A DNA stretch of 64,000 nt from contig NZ_JHQL01000002.1 in assembly GCF_000712975.1 (NCBI RefSeq), positions 434,001 to 498,000 of the forward strand. Direction: 5' to 3'. The position numbers and the translations under genes were made by a program. This document shows positions 36,776-47,738 of the stretch, in pieces. How positions within the stretch are numbered: the first letter of the stretch is position 1; every line of letters starts with the position of its first letter. Under the pieces are notes generated by a model. The model was not told the origin of the DNA and made no database searches. It saw only the letters and a list, made by a program, of their open reading frames with translations. The stretch comes from Vreelandella neptunia. Lineage in GTDB: Bacteria > Pseudomonadota > Gammaproteobacteria > Pseudomonadales > Halomonadaceae.

Positions 36776-37756
36776 TTACTGGCTTTCATTACCTAACGCA
36801 TCTTCACGCACACCATCAGCCATATCGGCCATGACACGATCAATCGCTGGCAACGCCGCTTCGCGGAAAGCGTCAATATCGGGCTCGATAATCGTCATGC
36901 CCTCTTCCTGTAGCGCCGTCAGGTAGTACTCATCAAGCTCACGCTCACGCTCTGAACCATGCTCCCTGGCGACATGAATAGCTTCCTCGATCAACGCTTG
37001 ATCTTCCGCCTCTAACCCATCCCACCAACGTGAACTGGCTACCCAGTTCCAAGGAAACTGCACGTGGCTGGTCATAATGATGTGATCCTGCACTTCCCAC
37101 AGGCGGCGGGTATAGGGCGATGACAATGAATTCTCATGGCCATCGACTTGACCTGTTTGCATGGCCAAGTAAATTTCCGGCGCGGGAACGTTAACTACTT
37201 GGGCGCCGATCTCTTCCCACACCTCAAGCCATACGGGAAGCGATGGCAGACGCAAACGGAAGCCATCTAAATCTTCAGGGCTATTGATCGCCTTATTGGC
37301 GGTCATATGGCGTGGACCACGGTGTTGGGTGCCGAAATATTTAAGACCGCCCTGATTTTCAGCCTGCTCAATCAAAGCTTGGCCAGAAGGACTTTCCATG
37401 TAGGCATCTACTTCGTCCCACGTTGAGAACACAAACGGAACGGTAATAGCGTCATACTCTGGCGCATACTGCTGGCGCCAGTTGCCTCCGGTGATAGAAA
37501 GCTGGGTTTGGCCTAAATTGAGCAATTCCAGCACCGCGTTTTCACCACCGAGGGAACCTGCTAGAAAAGGACGCACGTCAAAACGGCCCGGTGCTTGCTC
37601 TTCTAGGTATTCGGCAAAACGCTCGACTGCTGCGCTTTCAGAGCCGCCTTCACTCATAGTGTTATTAACTTGAATTTCGATCGGGTTTGCTAAGGCAAAG
37701 GGAGCCGCCGTTAGCATACCCAGGGTGGCCAGCGTGGTAAGCAATGTTGTCCGCAT
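36776..37756 (-). CDS. dctP: TRAP transporter substrate-binding protein DctP
   Basis: A 326-residue periplasmic protein with a signal peptide (LATLGMLTAAPFALA). DctP-family motifs include RHMTANKAINSPEDLDGFRL and the substrate-clamping Arg region; VQFPWNWVASSRWWDGLE is near the C-terminus. The ligand is probably a carboxylate, but the specific one is unknown. The ATG at 37756 is preferred over 37780 because a GAGAG site precedes it. Confidence 0.92.
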   Translation of the reverse strand: MRTTLLTTLATLGMLTAAPFALANPIEIQVNNTMSEGGSESAAVERFAEYLEEQAPGRFDVRPFLAGSLGGENAVLELLNLGQTQLSITGGNWRQQYAPEYDAITVPFVFSTWDEVDAYMESPSGQALIEQAENQGGLKYFGTQHRGPRHMTANKAINSPEDLDGFRLRLPSLPVWLEVWEEIGAQVVNVPAPEIYLAMQTGQVDGHENSLSSPYTRRLWEVQDHIIMTSHVQFPWNWVASSRWWDGLEAEDQALIEEAIHVAREHGSERERELDEYYLTALQEEGMTIIEPDIDAFREAALPAIDRVMADMADGVREDALGNESQ

Positions 37757-38833
<1,077 letters not shown>

Positions 38834-38851
38834 ACGCCAATTCGATGAACC

Positions 38852-39754
38852 TTATAGCGCTGAATGCGCTTCTTCAGTCAGAAGGTCCACCATGTGCCTT
38901 GCCGTGGCAGGAAGAGTCGCATAGCGGCGTACGCCAATAACAAGCTCCCGCTGGGCCCAGCCGTCGTTCAACGGGATGCTTTTAAGCTGCAGATCACCTA
39001 GCTCGCGATATATCGTTTGCTCTGGCAGCACGCCTACCCCCATGCCATGGTGAATCATGCGACAAATGGCATCAAAACTGCGTACCTGAATGCGCATTCT
39101 CAGCGCTTTTCCCGCTAGGTTAGCCTGCTCAAGCAACAGCGCTTGCAGCGAAGCATCTTGCTGCAAGCCAATAAAATCGAAAGCCAGTGCTTCGTTGAAG
39201 GCAATACTGCTTCGCTCCGCTAATGGATGTTCATCAGGTGTTACTAACACTAAGCGATCACGCCGATAGGGAATTATCTGCAAGTCTGGCGCAGCCACAT
39301 GCCCAGCAAAAATGCCAATATCGGTTAAGCCATCCCTTACAGCGGCAATAATTTCACTACTGACACGCTCTTGCAGGTCGATTTTTATTTCAGGATAGTG
39401 GCGAGAGAACGCACTAAGGTCTTGGGGGAGAAACGCGATGATTGCTGAGGTATTGGAATGAATACGCACATGCCCACGCACGCCTTCACCATATTCGCTA
39501 AGCTCTGCCTGTAAGCGTTCAACGTTGTCGAGGATACGCCGCGCATGGTGCAAAAACGCTTGCCCAGCCGGCGTTAGCTCCACACCTCGGGGTTTACGGT
39601 AAAGTAGCGTTGTTCCAACCAAGCTTTCAAGATCGCTCATACGCTTGCTGACGGCGGCAAGGGCTAAGTGTTCGCGTTCGGCAGCCGCGGTCAAACGGCC
39701 TTCGTCTGCAACAGAGATAAACAGCTTGAGCGTAAAGAAATCAAAGCGGCGCAT
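38852..39754 (-). CDS. LysR-family transcriptional regulator
   Basis: A 300-residue protein. The N-terminal winged helix is FTLKLFISVADEGRLTAAAE at about 6-25, followed by LVGTTLLYRKPRGVELTPAG. The C-terminal periplasmic-binding-like effector domain follows. It is divergent from the CoA-transferase/HMG-CoA-lyase pair and is probably its regulator. The gap has an inverted repeat TTGCCTA/TAGGCAA (39829 and 39868). Confidence 0.9.
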   Translation of the reverse strand: MRRFDFFTLKLFISVADEGRLTAAAEREHLALAAVSKRMSDLESLVGTTLLYRKPRGVELTPAGQAFLHHARRILDNVERLQAELSEYGEGVRGHVRIHSNTSAIIAFLPQDLSAFSRHYPEIKIDLQERVSSEIIAAVRDGLTDIGIFAGHVAAPDLQIIPYRRDRLVLVTPDEHPLAERSSIAFNEALAFDFIGLQQDASLQALLLEQANLAGKALRMRIQVRSFDAICRMIHHGMGVGVLPEQTIYRELGDLQLKSIPLNDGWAQRELVIGVRRYATLPATARHMVDLLTEEAHSAL

Positions 39755-39828
39755 CTCGGCAAACTCCTGAAAAGTAACCTGACTATGCTAGCGCATACCT
39801 TCGCCAGTCACGAAACCTTTGTTACCCA

Positions 39829-39874
39829 TTGCCTAATTGTCGCCCCTAGGCGGCTCACGCATGCTGGTAGGCAA
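39829..39874. promoter_or_regulatory. Candidate LysR operator
   Basis: TTGCCTA and TAGGCAA form an inverted repeat separated by 32 bp between the LysR gene and the CoA-transferase gene. The position suits LysR control; the assignment is tentative. Confidence 0.4.
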
Positions 39875-39905
39875 CAATATTAACGACACGACCAGGAGAG
39901 CCTTA

Positions 39906-41111
39906 ATGCATGCTCCCGAAGCGCGCCAGCTTCCTTTAGAAGGCTTGAAAGTCCTTGAACTTGGGCAGCTCATTGCTGGCCCCTTTGCGACCAAGCTGTT
40001 GGGTGAATTTGGTGCCGATGTCATTAAAGTAGAGCCGCCTGGTACCGGCGACCCCCTTCGCAAATGGCGAATGCTTGAGGAAGGCACCTCGCTTTGGTGG
40101 CACGTACAGAGCCGTAACAAGCGCTCAGTAGCGTTGGACTTGCGCAGTGAAGAGGGCCAAGCGCTGGTGCGCAAGCTCGCTGCCGAGGCTGATGTGGTGG
40201 TGGAAAATTTCCGCCCTGGCACTTTAGATAGTTGGGGATTGGGCTGGGAATCGCTCTCTAAGCTCAACCCAAGGCTAATCATGGTGCATATTTCCGGCTA
40301 CGGACAAACGGGGCCTTACCGCGATAAGCCCGGCTTTGGTGTGGTGGGCGAAGCCATGGGCGGGTTGCGTTATCTTACTGGCCAGCCAGGAGAGCCCTCT
40401 GTGCGCGTGGGTGTAAGTATTGGTGATTCACTTTCCGCGCTTTACGCTGTCATTGGCACCTTGCTGGCACTGCAAGAGCGCAACCGTAGCGGCCTGGGGC
40501 AAGAGATCGACGTGGCGCTTTATGAGTCGGTATTTGCCATGATGGAGAGCCTGCTGCCGGAATTCGATGCCAGCGGCCAGGTGCGTGAACCCAGCGGCAG
40601 CGCCCTGCCCGGTATTACGCCTTCTAACGCCTACCGCTGCCAGGGCGGCGATTACGTGCTCATTGCCGGTAACGGCGACAGTATTTTTAAACGCTTGATG
40701 GGGGTCATTGGCCGTGATGATCTGGCCAACGACCCCGCGCTAGCCCACAACGATGGCCGCAGTCAGCAGGCTGAAATGATCGACGCTGCTATACAAGCGT
40801 GGTCTGAAGAGCGCCCAAGAGAGGCGATTCTTAAAGCGCTGGATGAGGCACGTGTGCCAGCAGGCTATCCGTACACCGCCGAAGATATTGCCTTTGACCC
40901 CCATTACTTGGCGCGGGAAATGATTCAAACCTTCACTCGCCCCAACGGCAAACCATTAAAAGTACCCGGTGTACTGCCCAAACTTAGCGCTACCCCAGGA
41001 CGGCTTGGCGATGGCGGCCCTGCGCTTGGCCAGCATACCGATGACGTGCTGGATGAGCTGGGAATCGACCATGAAACCCGTGCCAAGCTTCGTCAAGCGG
41101 GCATTATTTAA
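39906..41111 (+). CDS. Class III CoA-transferase (CaiB/BaiF family)
   Basis: A 401-residue enzyme starting with the conserved LEGLKVLELGQLIAGPFATK and containing GADVIKVEPPGTGDP, NKRSVALDLRSEEGQ and VVENFRPGTLDSWGLG. It moves CoA between dicarboxylic acids; SUGCT-like members use glutarate or 3-hydroxy-3-methylglutarate as acceptor. The ATG at 39906 has AGGAGA 7 nt upstream. The HMG-CoA lyase gene follows after 10 bp, so the likely acceptor is HMG or a related C5/C6 diacid (inference). Confidence 0.88.
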   Translation: MHAPEARQLPLEGLKVLELGQLIAGPFATKLLGEFGADVIKVEPPGTGDPLRKWRMLEEGTSLWWHVQSRNKRSVALDLRSEEGQALVRKLAAEADVVVENFRPGTLDSWGLGWESLSKLNPRLIMVHISGYGQTGPYRDKPGFGVVGEAMGGLRYLTGQPGEPSVRVGVSIGDSLSALYAVIGTLLALQERNRSGLGQEIDVALYESVFAMMESLLPEFDASGQVREPSGSALPGITPSNAYRCQGGDYVLIAGNGDSIFKRLMGVIGRDDLANDPALAHNDGRSQQAEMIDAAIQAWSEERPREAILKALDEARVPAGYPYTAEDIAFDPHYLAREMIQTFTRPNGKPLKVPGVLPKLSATPGRLGDGGPALGQHTDDVLDELGIDHETRAKLRQAGII

Positions 41112-41121
41112 GGAGAGCGCT

Positions 41122-42084
41122 ATGCACAAGTCCACGAGTCAACCCATGCCCTGTCCGACAGCACCCTATCCTAAAAAAATAGAAATTAATGAAGTCGCCC
41201 CGCGTGACGGTCTGCAAATTGAAGCGCGCTTTGTCCCCACCGACGATAAAATCCGCTGGATCGACGCGCTCTCCACTACCGGTCTGCGGCGCATCGAGGC
41301 GACTTCGTTCACATCGCCCAAAGCGATTCCTAACCTGCGCGATGCTGCGGACGTTGTCACAGGTATTCAGCGCCGGGCTGGGGTCGATATCAGCGTCTTA
41401 GTGCCTAACCTTAAGGGCACAGAGCGTGCGCTCGCCTGCCAAGTGGATGAGATTAATTTGGTGATGTCGGCAAGCGATAGCCATGGCCTGGCAAACCTTC
41501 GCATGACGCCAGAGCAGTCGCTTGAGCAATTTGCCGCGATTGTGGAGGCCTGCCAAGGCAGCGACGTGTTTATCAACGCCTCACTGTCAACCGCCTTTGG
41601 CTGCCCGTTTGAAGGCGAGGTGCCTGAAACGCGGGTTCTCGCTCTGGTGGAACAGCTGATCGCGCTGGGCATTCAGGGCGTCACGCTATGCGACACCACA
41701 GGCATGGCCAACCCAGCCCAAGTGAAGCGCCTGTGTGATGCCGTGCTTGAGTGCTGGCCAAAAACGCCATTCACGCTGCACTTTCACAACACCCGCGGCA
41801 TGGGCTTAGCCAACGCCCTGGCGGCGTGGCAGGCGGGCATTAGCCGCTTTGATGCGTCGCTCGGTGGGCTGGGGGGCTGCCCCTTTGCTCCAGGCGCTAG
41901 CGGTAATGTATGCACCGAAGACTTAGTACATATGTTTGCAGCGATGGGGGTCGATACTGGCGTCGATCTAGATGCGCTGCTTGACGTTGCCGCCACCCTA
42001 CCGACGCTTATCGGCCACGACGTGCCCGGGCAAGTGGTAAAAGCCGGGAAATCATCCCGGCGTTATGCGATGCCCGAGCGTTAA
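41122..42084 (+). CDS. Hydroxymethylglutaryl-CoA lyase
   Basis: A 320-residue TIM-barrel lyase that cleaves HMG-CoA (or citramalyl-type CoA) to acetyl-CoA and a keto product. Motifs are NEVAPRDGLQIE at the N-terminus, HFHNTRGMGLAN with the metal His, and the catalytic-Cys signature SLGGLGGCPFAPGASGN. The ATG at 41122 has AAGGAGA upstream. It forms a catabolic pair with the CoA-transferase. Confidence 0.92.
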   Translation: MHKSTSQPMPCPTAPYPKKIEINEVAPRDGLQIEARFVPTDDKIRWIDALSTTGLRRIEATSFTSPKAIPNLRDAADVVTGIQRRAGVDISVLVPNLKGTERALACQVDEINLVMSASDSHGLANLRMTPEQSLEQFAAIVEACQGSDVFINASLSTAFGCPFEGEVPETRVLALVEQLIALGIQGVTLCDTTGMANPAQVKRLCDAVLECWPKTPFTLHFHNTRGMGLANALAAWQAGISRFDASLGGLGGCPFAPGASGNVCTEDLVHMFAAMGVDTGVDLDALLDVAATLPTLIGHDVPGQVVKAGKSSRRYAMPER

Positions 42085-42086
42085 CC

Positions 42087-43547
42087 TTACGCGGGCCCTA
42101 CCACATGCTTCACTTCTAAATAGGCGCTTAAGCCCCAGGGGCCAAGTTCACGACCAATGCCGCTACGCTTGAAGCCGCCCCAGGCGGTTTCAGGCAGCAC
42201 CAGCTGCTCGCTGTTGTACCAAATGCTACCGGCTTTTAGCTGGCGACCAATGCGTTTTGCCCGCTCGGGGTCACCGCTAATCACCGTCGCCGCTAATCCA
42301 TAAGCGCTATCGTTGGCGAGTGTAATCGCCTCTTCTTCGCTGGTAACGCTGCGCGCGCAAAGTACTGGGCCGAAGATTTCTTCTTGCCACAGGCGACTTT
42401 CCAACGGCACATCGCGGTAAAGCGTCGGCGCTAAAAAGTAGCCATGCGTGGGCAGCGTGCGATGGGTAATATCACGCACGGCCGTCAGGCCTTCTTGTTC
42501 AGCCAAGTCTAAATAGCGCTGTACCGCATCGCGCTGCTTAGCGCTGGTCATTGGCCCTAAGTCAGTGCCTTCAGCAAGTGGGTTGCCTAAGGTTAGCGCA
42601 TCCATACGTTCCGCCAGGGCGATATAGAGTGCTTCTGCCACGTTTTCATGCACCAGTAAGCGCGAAGTCGCTGAACAGATTTGCCCAGCATTAAAGTAGA
42701 TACCCGCCATTACCCAGTCGGCAGCTTGGGCTGGGTCGGCGTCTTCCATTACCAGAATCGGCGATTTTCCACCTAGCTCTAAAGAGACACTGGCGGTGCG
42801 AGCAGCAGCGGCTTGCATAACGGCTTCGCCGACTCGATTACTGCCGGTAAAAGAGATTTTATCAACACCTGGGTGATTGGTTAGCGGTGCGCCAATACCC
42901 TCGCCGTCACCATTAAGCAGGTTCAAAACACCCGCAGGCAAGCCAATTTCCAGGGCAATTTCTGCCAGCGCCAACTCGGGGAGCGGCGTTACCTCTGACG
43001 GCTTGAGCACTGCGGTACAGCCTGCCGCCAACGCGGGCGCCAGTTTCCAGGCGCTTGTCACCAGCGGGAAGTTCCAGGGCGCAATCAGCCCAACGACGCC
43101 CACCGGGTCATGATACGTACGCGCCTCAACGCCCTCCATTTCCACACTGACCAGTTCGCCCTGGCGAGCATCTAACGCCCTAGCTTGCTGGGCGTAATAG
43201 CGGTGACAGGCAATCGCATCGTCTAGGTCAATGCCTGCTTCAGCGAGGGGTTTGCCATTATTAGTGGCTGACAGAGTGATTAGCGCTTCTCGGCGAGCCT
43301 CCAGCGCATCGGCAAAGCTATCTAGGTAATTTGCACGCGCAGCTCCACCCAGCGCTTGCCAAGCAGGTAGCGCTTGCTGAGCAGCTTTAACGGCAGCGTC
43401 GACATCTGCCGCGTCCCCCGCCGTGACCTGAGCAATACGTTCTTCGCGATAAGGGTTCATCACATCGAGCAGGCGCGTGCCTGCCGAGGCAACCCATTGG
43501 TTGTTGATGAACTGCTGATTGATCAATTGCTGGTTGGGTAACGACAT
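42087..43547 (-). CDS. Aldehyde dehydrogenase (probably guanidinobutyraldehyde/betaine-aldehyde type)
   Basis: A 486-residue NAD(P)-dependent dehydrogenase. The general base Glu is in VSLELGGKSP, the nucleophilic Cys is in YFNAGQICSATSRL, and IAPWNFPLVTSAWKLAPALA is the usual N-terminal pattern. Its start directly abuts the decarboxylase stop codon (TAGATG). In this operon its likely substrate is 4-guanidinobutyraldehyde, as for KauB of pseudomonads. Confidence 0.85.
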   Translation of the reverse strand: MSLPNQQLINQQFINNQWVASAGTRLLDVMNPYREERIAQVTAGDAADVDAAVKAAQQALPAWQALGGAARANYLDSFADALEARREALITLSATNNGKPLAEAGIDLDDAIACHRYYAQQARALDARQGELVSVEMEGVEARTYHDPVGVVGLIAPWNFPLVTSAWKLAPALAAGCTAVLKPSEVTPLPELALAEIALEIGLPAGVLNLLNGDGEGIGAPLTNHPGVDKISFTGSNRVGEAVMQAAAARTASVSLELGGKSPILVMEDADPAQAADWVMAGIYFNAGQICSATSRLLVHENVAEALYIALAERMDALTLGNPLAEGTDLGPMTSAKQRDAVQRYLDLAEQEGLTAVRDITHRTLPTHGYFLAPTLYRDVPLESRLWQEEIFGPVLCARSVTSEEEAITLANDSAYGLAATVISGDPERAKRIGRQLKAGSIWYNSEQLVLPETAWGGFKRSGIGRELGPWGLSAYLEVKHVVGPA

Positions 43548-45200
43548 CTACGTATCCTGGTCGGAAATGCTGCACGCACGCTGCCAAGCAGCCGCGTCTA
43601 TTTCAATGAGTAACGGGCCATTTGAGGCACGCTTAGCGAGTGAGTCTGCAAGTTCCTCAGGGCTTTCTACCCTTACGCTTTGGCAACCAAACCCTTCGGC
43701 CAAGGTAAGAAAGTTGGGGGCTTGAATGTCCACGCCCAACCGCGCCACACCATTGGCATCCATATAGCGGCGAATTTCTTCATAGCCTGCGTTATGCCAC
43801 AGCACAATCACCACCGGCAGGCGTTCCTCTACTGCGGTAGCAAGCTCAGAAAGGGTGAACATCACCCCACCATCACCGACGAGCGCCACCACAGGTAAAT
43901 CAGCACGAGCTAACTGTGCACCTAATGCAGCCGGTAACCCATAGCCCAAAGTGCCGTAGCCGGTAGAGGCATTGAAGTAGCGCCTTGGCGCTGGCTGGCT
44001 GACTAAGTGGTTGCCTGCATACACCGGCGCGGTGGAGTCACCCACCAAAATCGCCTCAGGCAAGTAGTCTGCTAGGGTTTTATAAAGCGGTACGAAGTCG
44101 CTAAAAGCAGGATCGTTAACCAGATTCAGCGCACCCAAAGCCGCCGACGTTCGCTCAATACCGCTGCGTTTCAATGGGTCGGGAAAGTGAGCGAGTAGAA
44201 GCTCTAAGCTACGCCCAGCATCGCCGACTAGCCCTAGCGTTACACGCTGGTTGCGCACCAGTTGTTCGGAATCAAGGTCAATACGAATCAGCTTGCCGTT
44301 GAGGTGAAAGCCACCGTCAAACACAACGTCGTAGTCGGTCTCGCCAAGCTCGGTACCCACCGCCAAAATCACATCGGCGTTGGCCGCCAGTTCGCGCACC
44401 GCTGGCAGGGCGGCATTAGCACCCAAATCCAGCGGGTGGTCGCGGCCTAGTAGCCCTTTGGCGTTGATAGTCGTCACCGCGGGGGCATCAAGCTTCTCCA
44501 CTAATGCTCGCGCTGCGTCTGGCGCTGCAACGCAGCCACCACCCAGAAGCACCAAGGGTTGCTTGGCTGATTTTAATAAACGAGCCGCTTCCGCAAGCCC
44601 CATTGGGTCAGGTGCTGCTCGGTAAAGCATTGGCGCTTGCCAACTGGTCGGCACCTTCACCGGTGCATTGAATAGATCAATCGGAATTTCAATATGTACC
44701 GGGCCTGGGCGCGCACCATTGAAGATGGCAAAGGCGCGGGCCAGCACGTCGGGTAGCGTATTGGCATCTAATAGCGTATGGCTAAACCGCGCTACGCCAC
44801 TGATCATCTGCTGCTGGCTGGGAAGCTCATGCAGCCGACCTTGGCCTAGCCCCAGCGTATCCCGACGGCTAACACTAGAGATCACCAACATGGGGATAGA
44901 GTCTGCTAATGCTTGGCCCATGGCAGTGGCAATATTGGTCATCCCTGGGCCAGTGATAATCAGGCATACCCCAGGCTGACCGCTGGCACGGGCATAGCCG
45001 TCAGCCATAAACCCTGCGCCCTGCTCATGGCGCGGGGTTATATGCTGCACATTGCTATCTTCAAGCCCACGATAGAGCTCTACGGTATGCACGCCGGGGA
45101 TGCCAAACACTGCCTGCACGCCATAAGTATCGCGCAGTAAGCGTATCAACAGTTCCGCGCAGGTCATGGTTGATTGATTGCGCATTGCGTCATTGCTCAT
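43548..45200 (-). CDS. aruI: ThDP-dependent 2-ketoarginine (5-guanidino-2-oxopentanoate) decarboxylase
   Basis: A 550-residue thiamine-diphosphate enzyme of the acetolactate-synthase superfamily. The catalytic Glu is in RHEQGAGFMADG, and the ThDP/Mg motif runs from LVGDGGVMFTLSEL to the Asn in VLWHNAGYEE. The operon setting (guanidinobutyrase and aldehyde dehydrogenase) and length close to AruI support this over acetolactate synthase. The ATG at 45200 has GAGAGG upstream; 45296 is too far. Confidence 0.85.
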   Translation of the reverse strand: MSNDAMRNQSTMTCAELLIRLLRDTYGVQAVFGIPGVHTVELYRGLEDSNVQHITPRHEQGAGFMADGYARASGQPGVCLIITGPGMTNIATAMGQALADSIPMLVISSVSRRDTLGLGQGRLHELPSQQQMISGVARFSHTLLDANTLPDVLARAFAIFNGARPGPVHIEIPIDLFNAPVKVPTSWQAPMLYRAAPDPMGLAEAARLLKSAKQPLVLLGGGCVAAPDAARALVEKLDAPAVTTINAKGLLGRDHPLDLGANAALPAVRELAANADVILAVGTELGETDYDVVFDGGFHLNGKLIRIDLDSEQLVRNQRVTLGLVGDAGRSLELLLAHFPDPLKRSGIERTSAALGALNLVNDPAFSDFVPLYKTLADYLPEAILVGDSTAPVYAGNHLVSQPAPRRYFNASTGYGTLGYGLPAALGAQLARADLPVVALVGDGGVMFTLSELATAVEERLPVVIVLWHNAGYEEIRRYMDANGVARLGVDIQAPNFLTLAEGFGCQSVRVESPEELADSLAKRASNGPLLIEIDAAAWQRACSISDQDT

Positions 45201-45211
45201 TCTGGGCCCTC

Positions 45212-46594
45212 TCAGAAGAAAAATGTATGGGCCATAAAGGCGATAATAGGCAACGTAATGGCTGTGCGAAGTAAGAAAACGGCGGCTAGTTCCCAAAGCT
45301 TAATAGGGATTTTTGATTTAAGTAGCAGTGCGCCAATTTCTGACATATACACCAGCTGCGTCATCGACAAGCAAGCGATCACAAAGCGGGTCAGCTCGCT
45401 TTCAATATTTGTCGCGAGTACCGCCGGTAAGAACATATCGGCAAACCCGACCAGCGTGGCAGGGGCAGCCGCTTGCGCTTCAGGAATACGCAGCAACTCA
45501 AGCACAGGCACCATGGGGTAGGAAAGCCAGGTAAACAGCGGAGTAAACTCGGCTAAAATTAGCGCGACAGTGCCGATGGCAAATACCAGAGGCAGCAGTG
45601 TCAGAAAGATATCAATCACGTTGAGTAGCGCTAAACGCACCAACTCTTTTGGCCCTGGGGCATCCGCTGCCCGGCGAGTTGCCTGTAGCAAGCTGTAACG
45701 AAGCAGCCCTACATTTTCTGTGCGCTTCTCGCTTAACTGGCAGCCGACTGGCTCATAGTAGTCGTTAGATTTTAGCGATAGCGGCGGAATCCGCGCCACA
45801 ATAATGGCAGCGATCAACCCTGATACCACTACCGTAAAGTAGAACTGCACGAAGAGATGATTGATATCAACAAAGTTCGTAACCAGTAGACTGAATGCGA
45901 TGGAAGCCACTGAAAAGTTAGTTGCAATGACCGATGCCTCGCGGCCATTGTAATACCCCTGCTCATACTGCTGAGCGGTGATCAATACACCCACAGTGCC
46001 TGACCCCATCCAAGAAGCCGTCGCATCGATAGCACTGCGCCCCGGGAGATTAAAAATTACCCGAAACGGCTTACGCACCATGGTGCCGATAAACTCCATA
46101 AAGCCGAATTCGACCAAAAACGGTAGGAGAATCGCCGCAAAGAAGAAGAATGTCAGTAGCACCGGTGCCAAATCATTGAGCATTACGCCGCCAGTAAACG
46201 GCGCCGTTACAAATTCGGGGCCGACCTGGAAAAACGTCATGACGACAAAAATCGCACCTAATATGCGCATCACTACCCAGATAGTGTCTACGTCGAACAT
46301 ATCGTGAAAGTGACCTCGTTGTGCCCAGTTAGGCTTCGCCACTTTTACGTAAAGCGTTATCACTACGGATAAACATAGTACTAGCATGGCAATGGCGGGT
46401 AGTGCAGAGCCAAGCAGGGACTGCAGTCCATCGGCCATCAATCCCATACCAATATTAATCGATCCTCCTACTTGAAAAGGCACCAAAAACAAAAGGACGC
46501 CAATCAACGATGGAATTAGAAACTTCAGCAAATGAGCGCGATGGATTGGAGCCGATGGATCGGCGTCATCCAATTTTACTTGGGAGTAAGACAT
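45212..46594 (-). CDS. YjiH family transporter (nucleoside-recognition/Gate domain)
   Basis: A 460-residue membrane protein with about ten helices and a Gate-type domain (STTGS-like signature here ATASWMGSGTVGVLITAQQY). YjiH-type proteins transport small solutes; the operon suggests arginine, a guanidino compound or its product. The ATG at 46594 (AGGTGA upstream) is preferred to the GTG at 46603. Confidence 0.82.
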   Translation of the reverse strand: MSYSQVKLDDADPSAPIHRAHLLKFLIPSLIGVLLFLVPFQVGGSINIGMGLMADGLQSLLGSALPAIAMLVLCLSVVITLYVKVAKPNWAQRGHFHDMFDVDTIWVVMRILGAIFVVMTFFQVGPEFVTAPFTGGVMLNDLAPVLLTFFFFAAILLPFLVEFGFMEFIGTMVRKPFRVIFNLPGRSAIDATASWMGSGTVGVLITAQQYEQGYYNGREASVIATNFSVASIAFSLLVTNFVDINHLFVQFYFTVVVSGLIAAIIVARIPPLSLKSNDYYEPVGCQLSEKRTENVGLLRYSLLQATRRAADAPGPKELVRLALLNVIDIFLTLLPLVFAIGTVALILAEFTPLFTWLSYPMVPVLELLRIPEAQAAAPATLVGFADMFLPAVLATNIESELTRFVIACLSMTQLVYMSEIGALLLKSKIPIKLWELAAVFLLRTAITLPIIAFMAHTFFF

Positions 46595-46727
46595 TTCTTT
46601 CACCTATTGGAAGTGATTATTAGAGGTGGGCTGGTGGCGTCCGAGGGGAAGCAGTGCTTCCCTGTACGCTCTTATAATTAGCGCCTTGTTAGACCGACGC
46701 TTTGGTAACTAGCGTTAGCTTGCTTGG

Positions 46728-47678
46728 TTAATCACTGTGCTTTACGCCCGGCAGCACGCAGAGCATTTCGTATAGCAGTGTGGCGCCCATCAATGCGGTA
46801 TTACCGCTGGGATCATAAGGAGGCGATACTTCCACTAAGTCACAGCCGACGATGTTCAAGCCTGCCGCACCGCGCACAATTTCCAGCCCTTGGGCTGAGG
46901 TCAGCCCGCCCATCTCTACCGTTCCCGTTCCTGGCGCAACGGAAGGATCCAAACCATCGATATCGAAGCTGATATAAACAGGCACATCGCCCATCTGCTC
47001 GCGCACTTCTTCCATCAAGGGAGCCAGCGAGCGATACCAGCACTCTTCAGCGGGAACAACGCGGAAACCCTGATTTCGGCACCAATCAAAATCTTCAGCG
47101 GCGTAACCGGTACCACGAAGGCCGATTTGCACCACTTTGCCGTGGGCTAACAGGCCTTCTTCCTGGGCGCGGCGAAACGGCGTGCCATGGGCAATCGGCT
47201 CACCAAACATGTGCTCGTTCACATCGGCATGGGCATCAATATGGATCAGCCCCACCGGCCCATGCTTTTTGGCAATGGCGCGTAAAATGGGCAGTGTCAG
47301 GGTGTGTTCGCCACCCAGCGTTAACGGAATGCAGTTGTGTTTAAGCACGTCATCATAAAAGGCGGTGATGATGTCGACGCTTTTGGGCAGGTGAAACGTG
47401 TTGATGGGCACGTCGCCTATATCAGCCACTTGTAAACTTTCAAACGGCGCGGCGCGGGTCGCCATGTTATAGGGCCGAAGCATACGAGATTCATCACGAA
47501 TCTGGCGGGGGCCAAGACGCGTACCAGGACGGTTGGACGTACCAATATCCATTGGAATACCAATAAACGCAGCATCTAAACCAGCAGCGCTTTCCTGAGC
47601 GGGTAAACGCATCATGGTGGCAGGGCCACCAAAGCGCGGCATGCTATTGCCCCCGAGCGGCTGATTAAAGTCAGACAT
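46728..47678 (-). CDS. gbuA: Guanidinobutyrase/agmatinase family ureohydrolase
   Basis: A 316-residue dimanganese ureohydrolase. Metal ligands lie in GGEHT, HIDAHADVNE and SFDIDGLDPSVAPGTGT. It hydrolyses 4-guanidinobutyrate to 4-aminobutyrate and urea; agmatine is the other candidate substrate, but the AruI-type gene in the same operon favours guanidinobutyrate. The ATG at 47678 has AAGGAGA upstream. It leads the operon under a -24/-12 promoter. Confidence 0.88.
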   Translation of the reverse strand: MSDFNQPLGGNSMPRFGGPATMMRLPAQESAAGLDAAFIGIPMDIGTSNRPGTRLGPRQIRDESRMLRPYNMATRAAPFESLQVADIGDVPINTFHLPKSVDIITAFYDDVLKHNCIPLTLGGEHTLTLPILRAIAKKHGPVGLIHIDAHADVNEHMFGEPIAHGTPFRRAQEEGLLAHGKVVQIGLRGTGYAAEDFDWCRNQGFRVVPAEECWYRSLAPLMEEVREQMGDVPVYISFDIDGLDPSVAPGTGTVEMGGLTSAQGLEIVRGAAGLNIVGCDLVEVSPPYDPSGNTALMGATLLYEMLCVLPGVKHSD

Positions 47679-47738
47679 ACAGATCTCCTTGGCGTTGTTC
47701 ATGTTGTAGCGCTGTCGTGCGTACTGATAACGACTACG

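Noticed and set aside
43548..45200. Acetolactate synthase large subunit
   Set aside because: Superfamily match only; no small subunit gene is adjacent, and the guanidinobutyrase and aldehyde dehydrogenase neighbours fit 2-ketoarginine decarboxylase.
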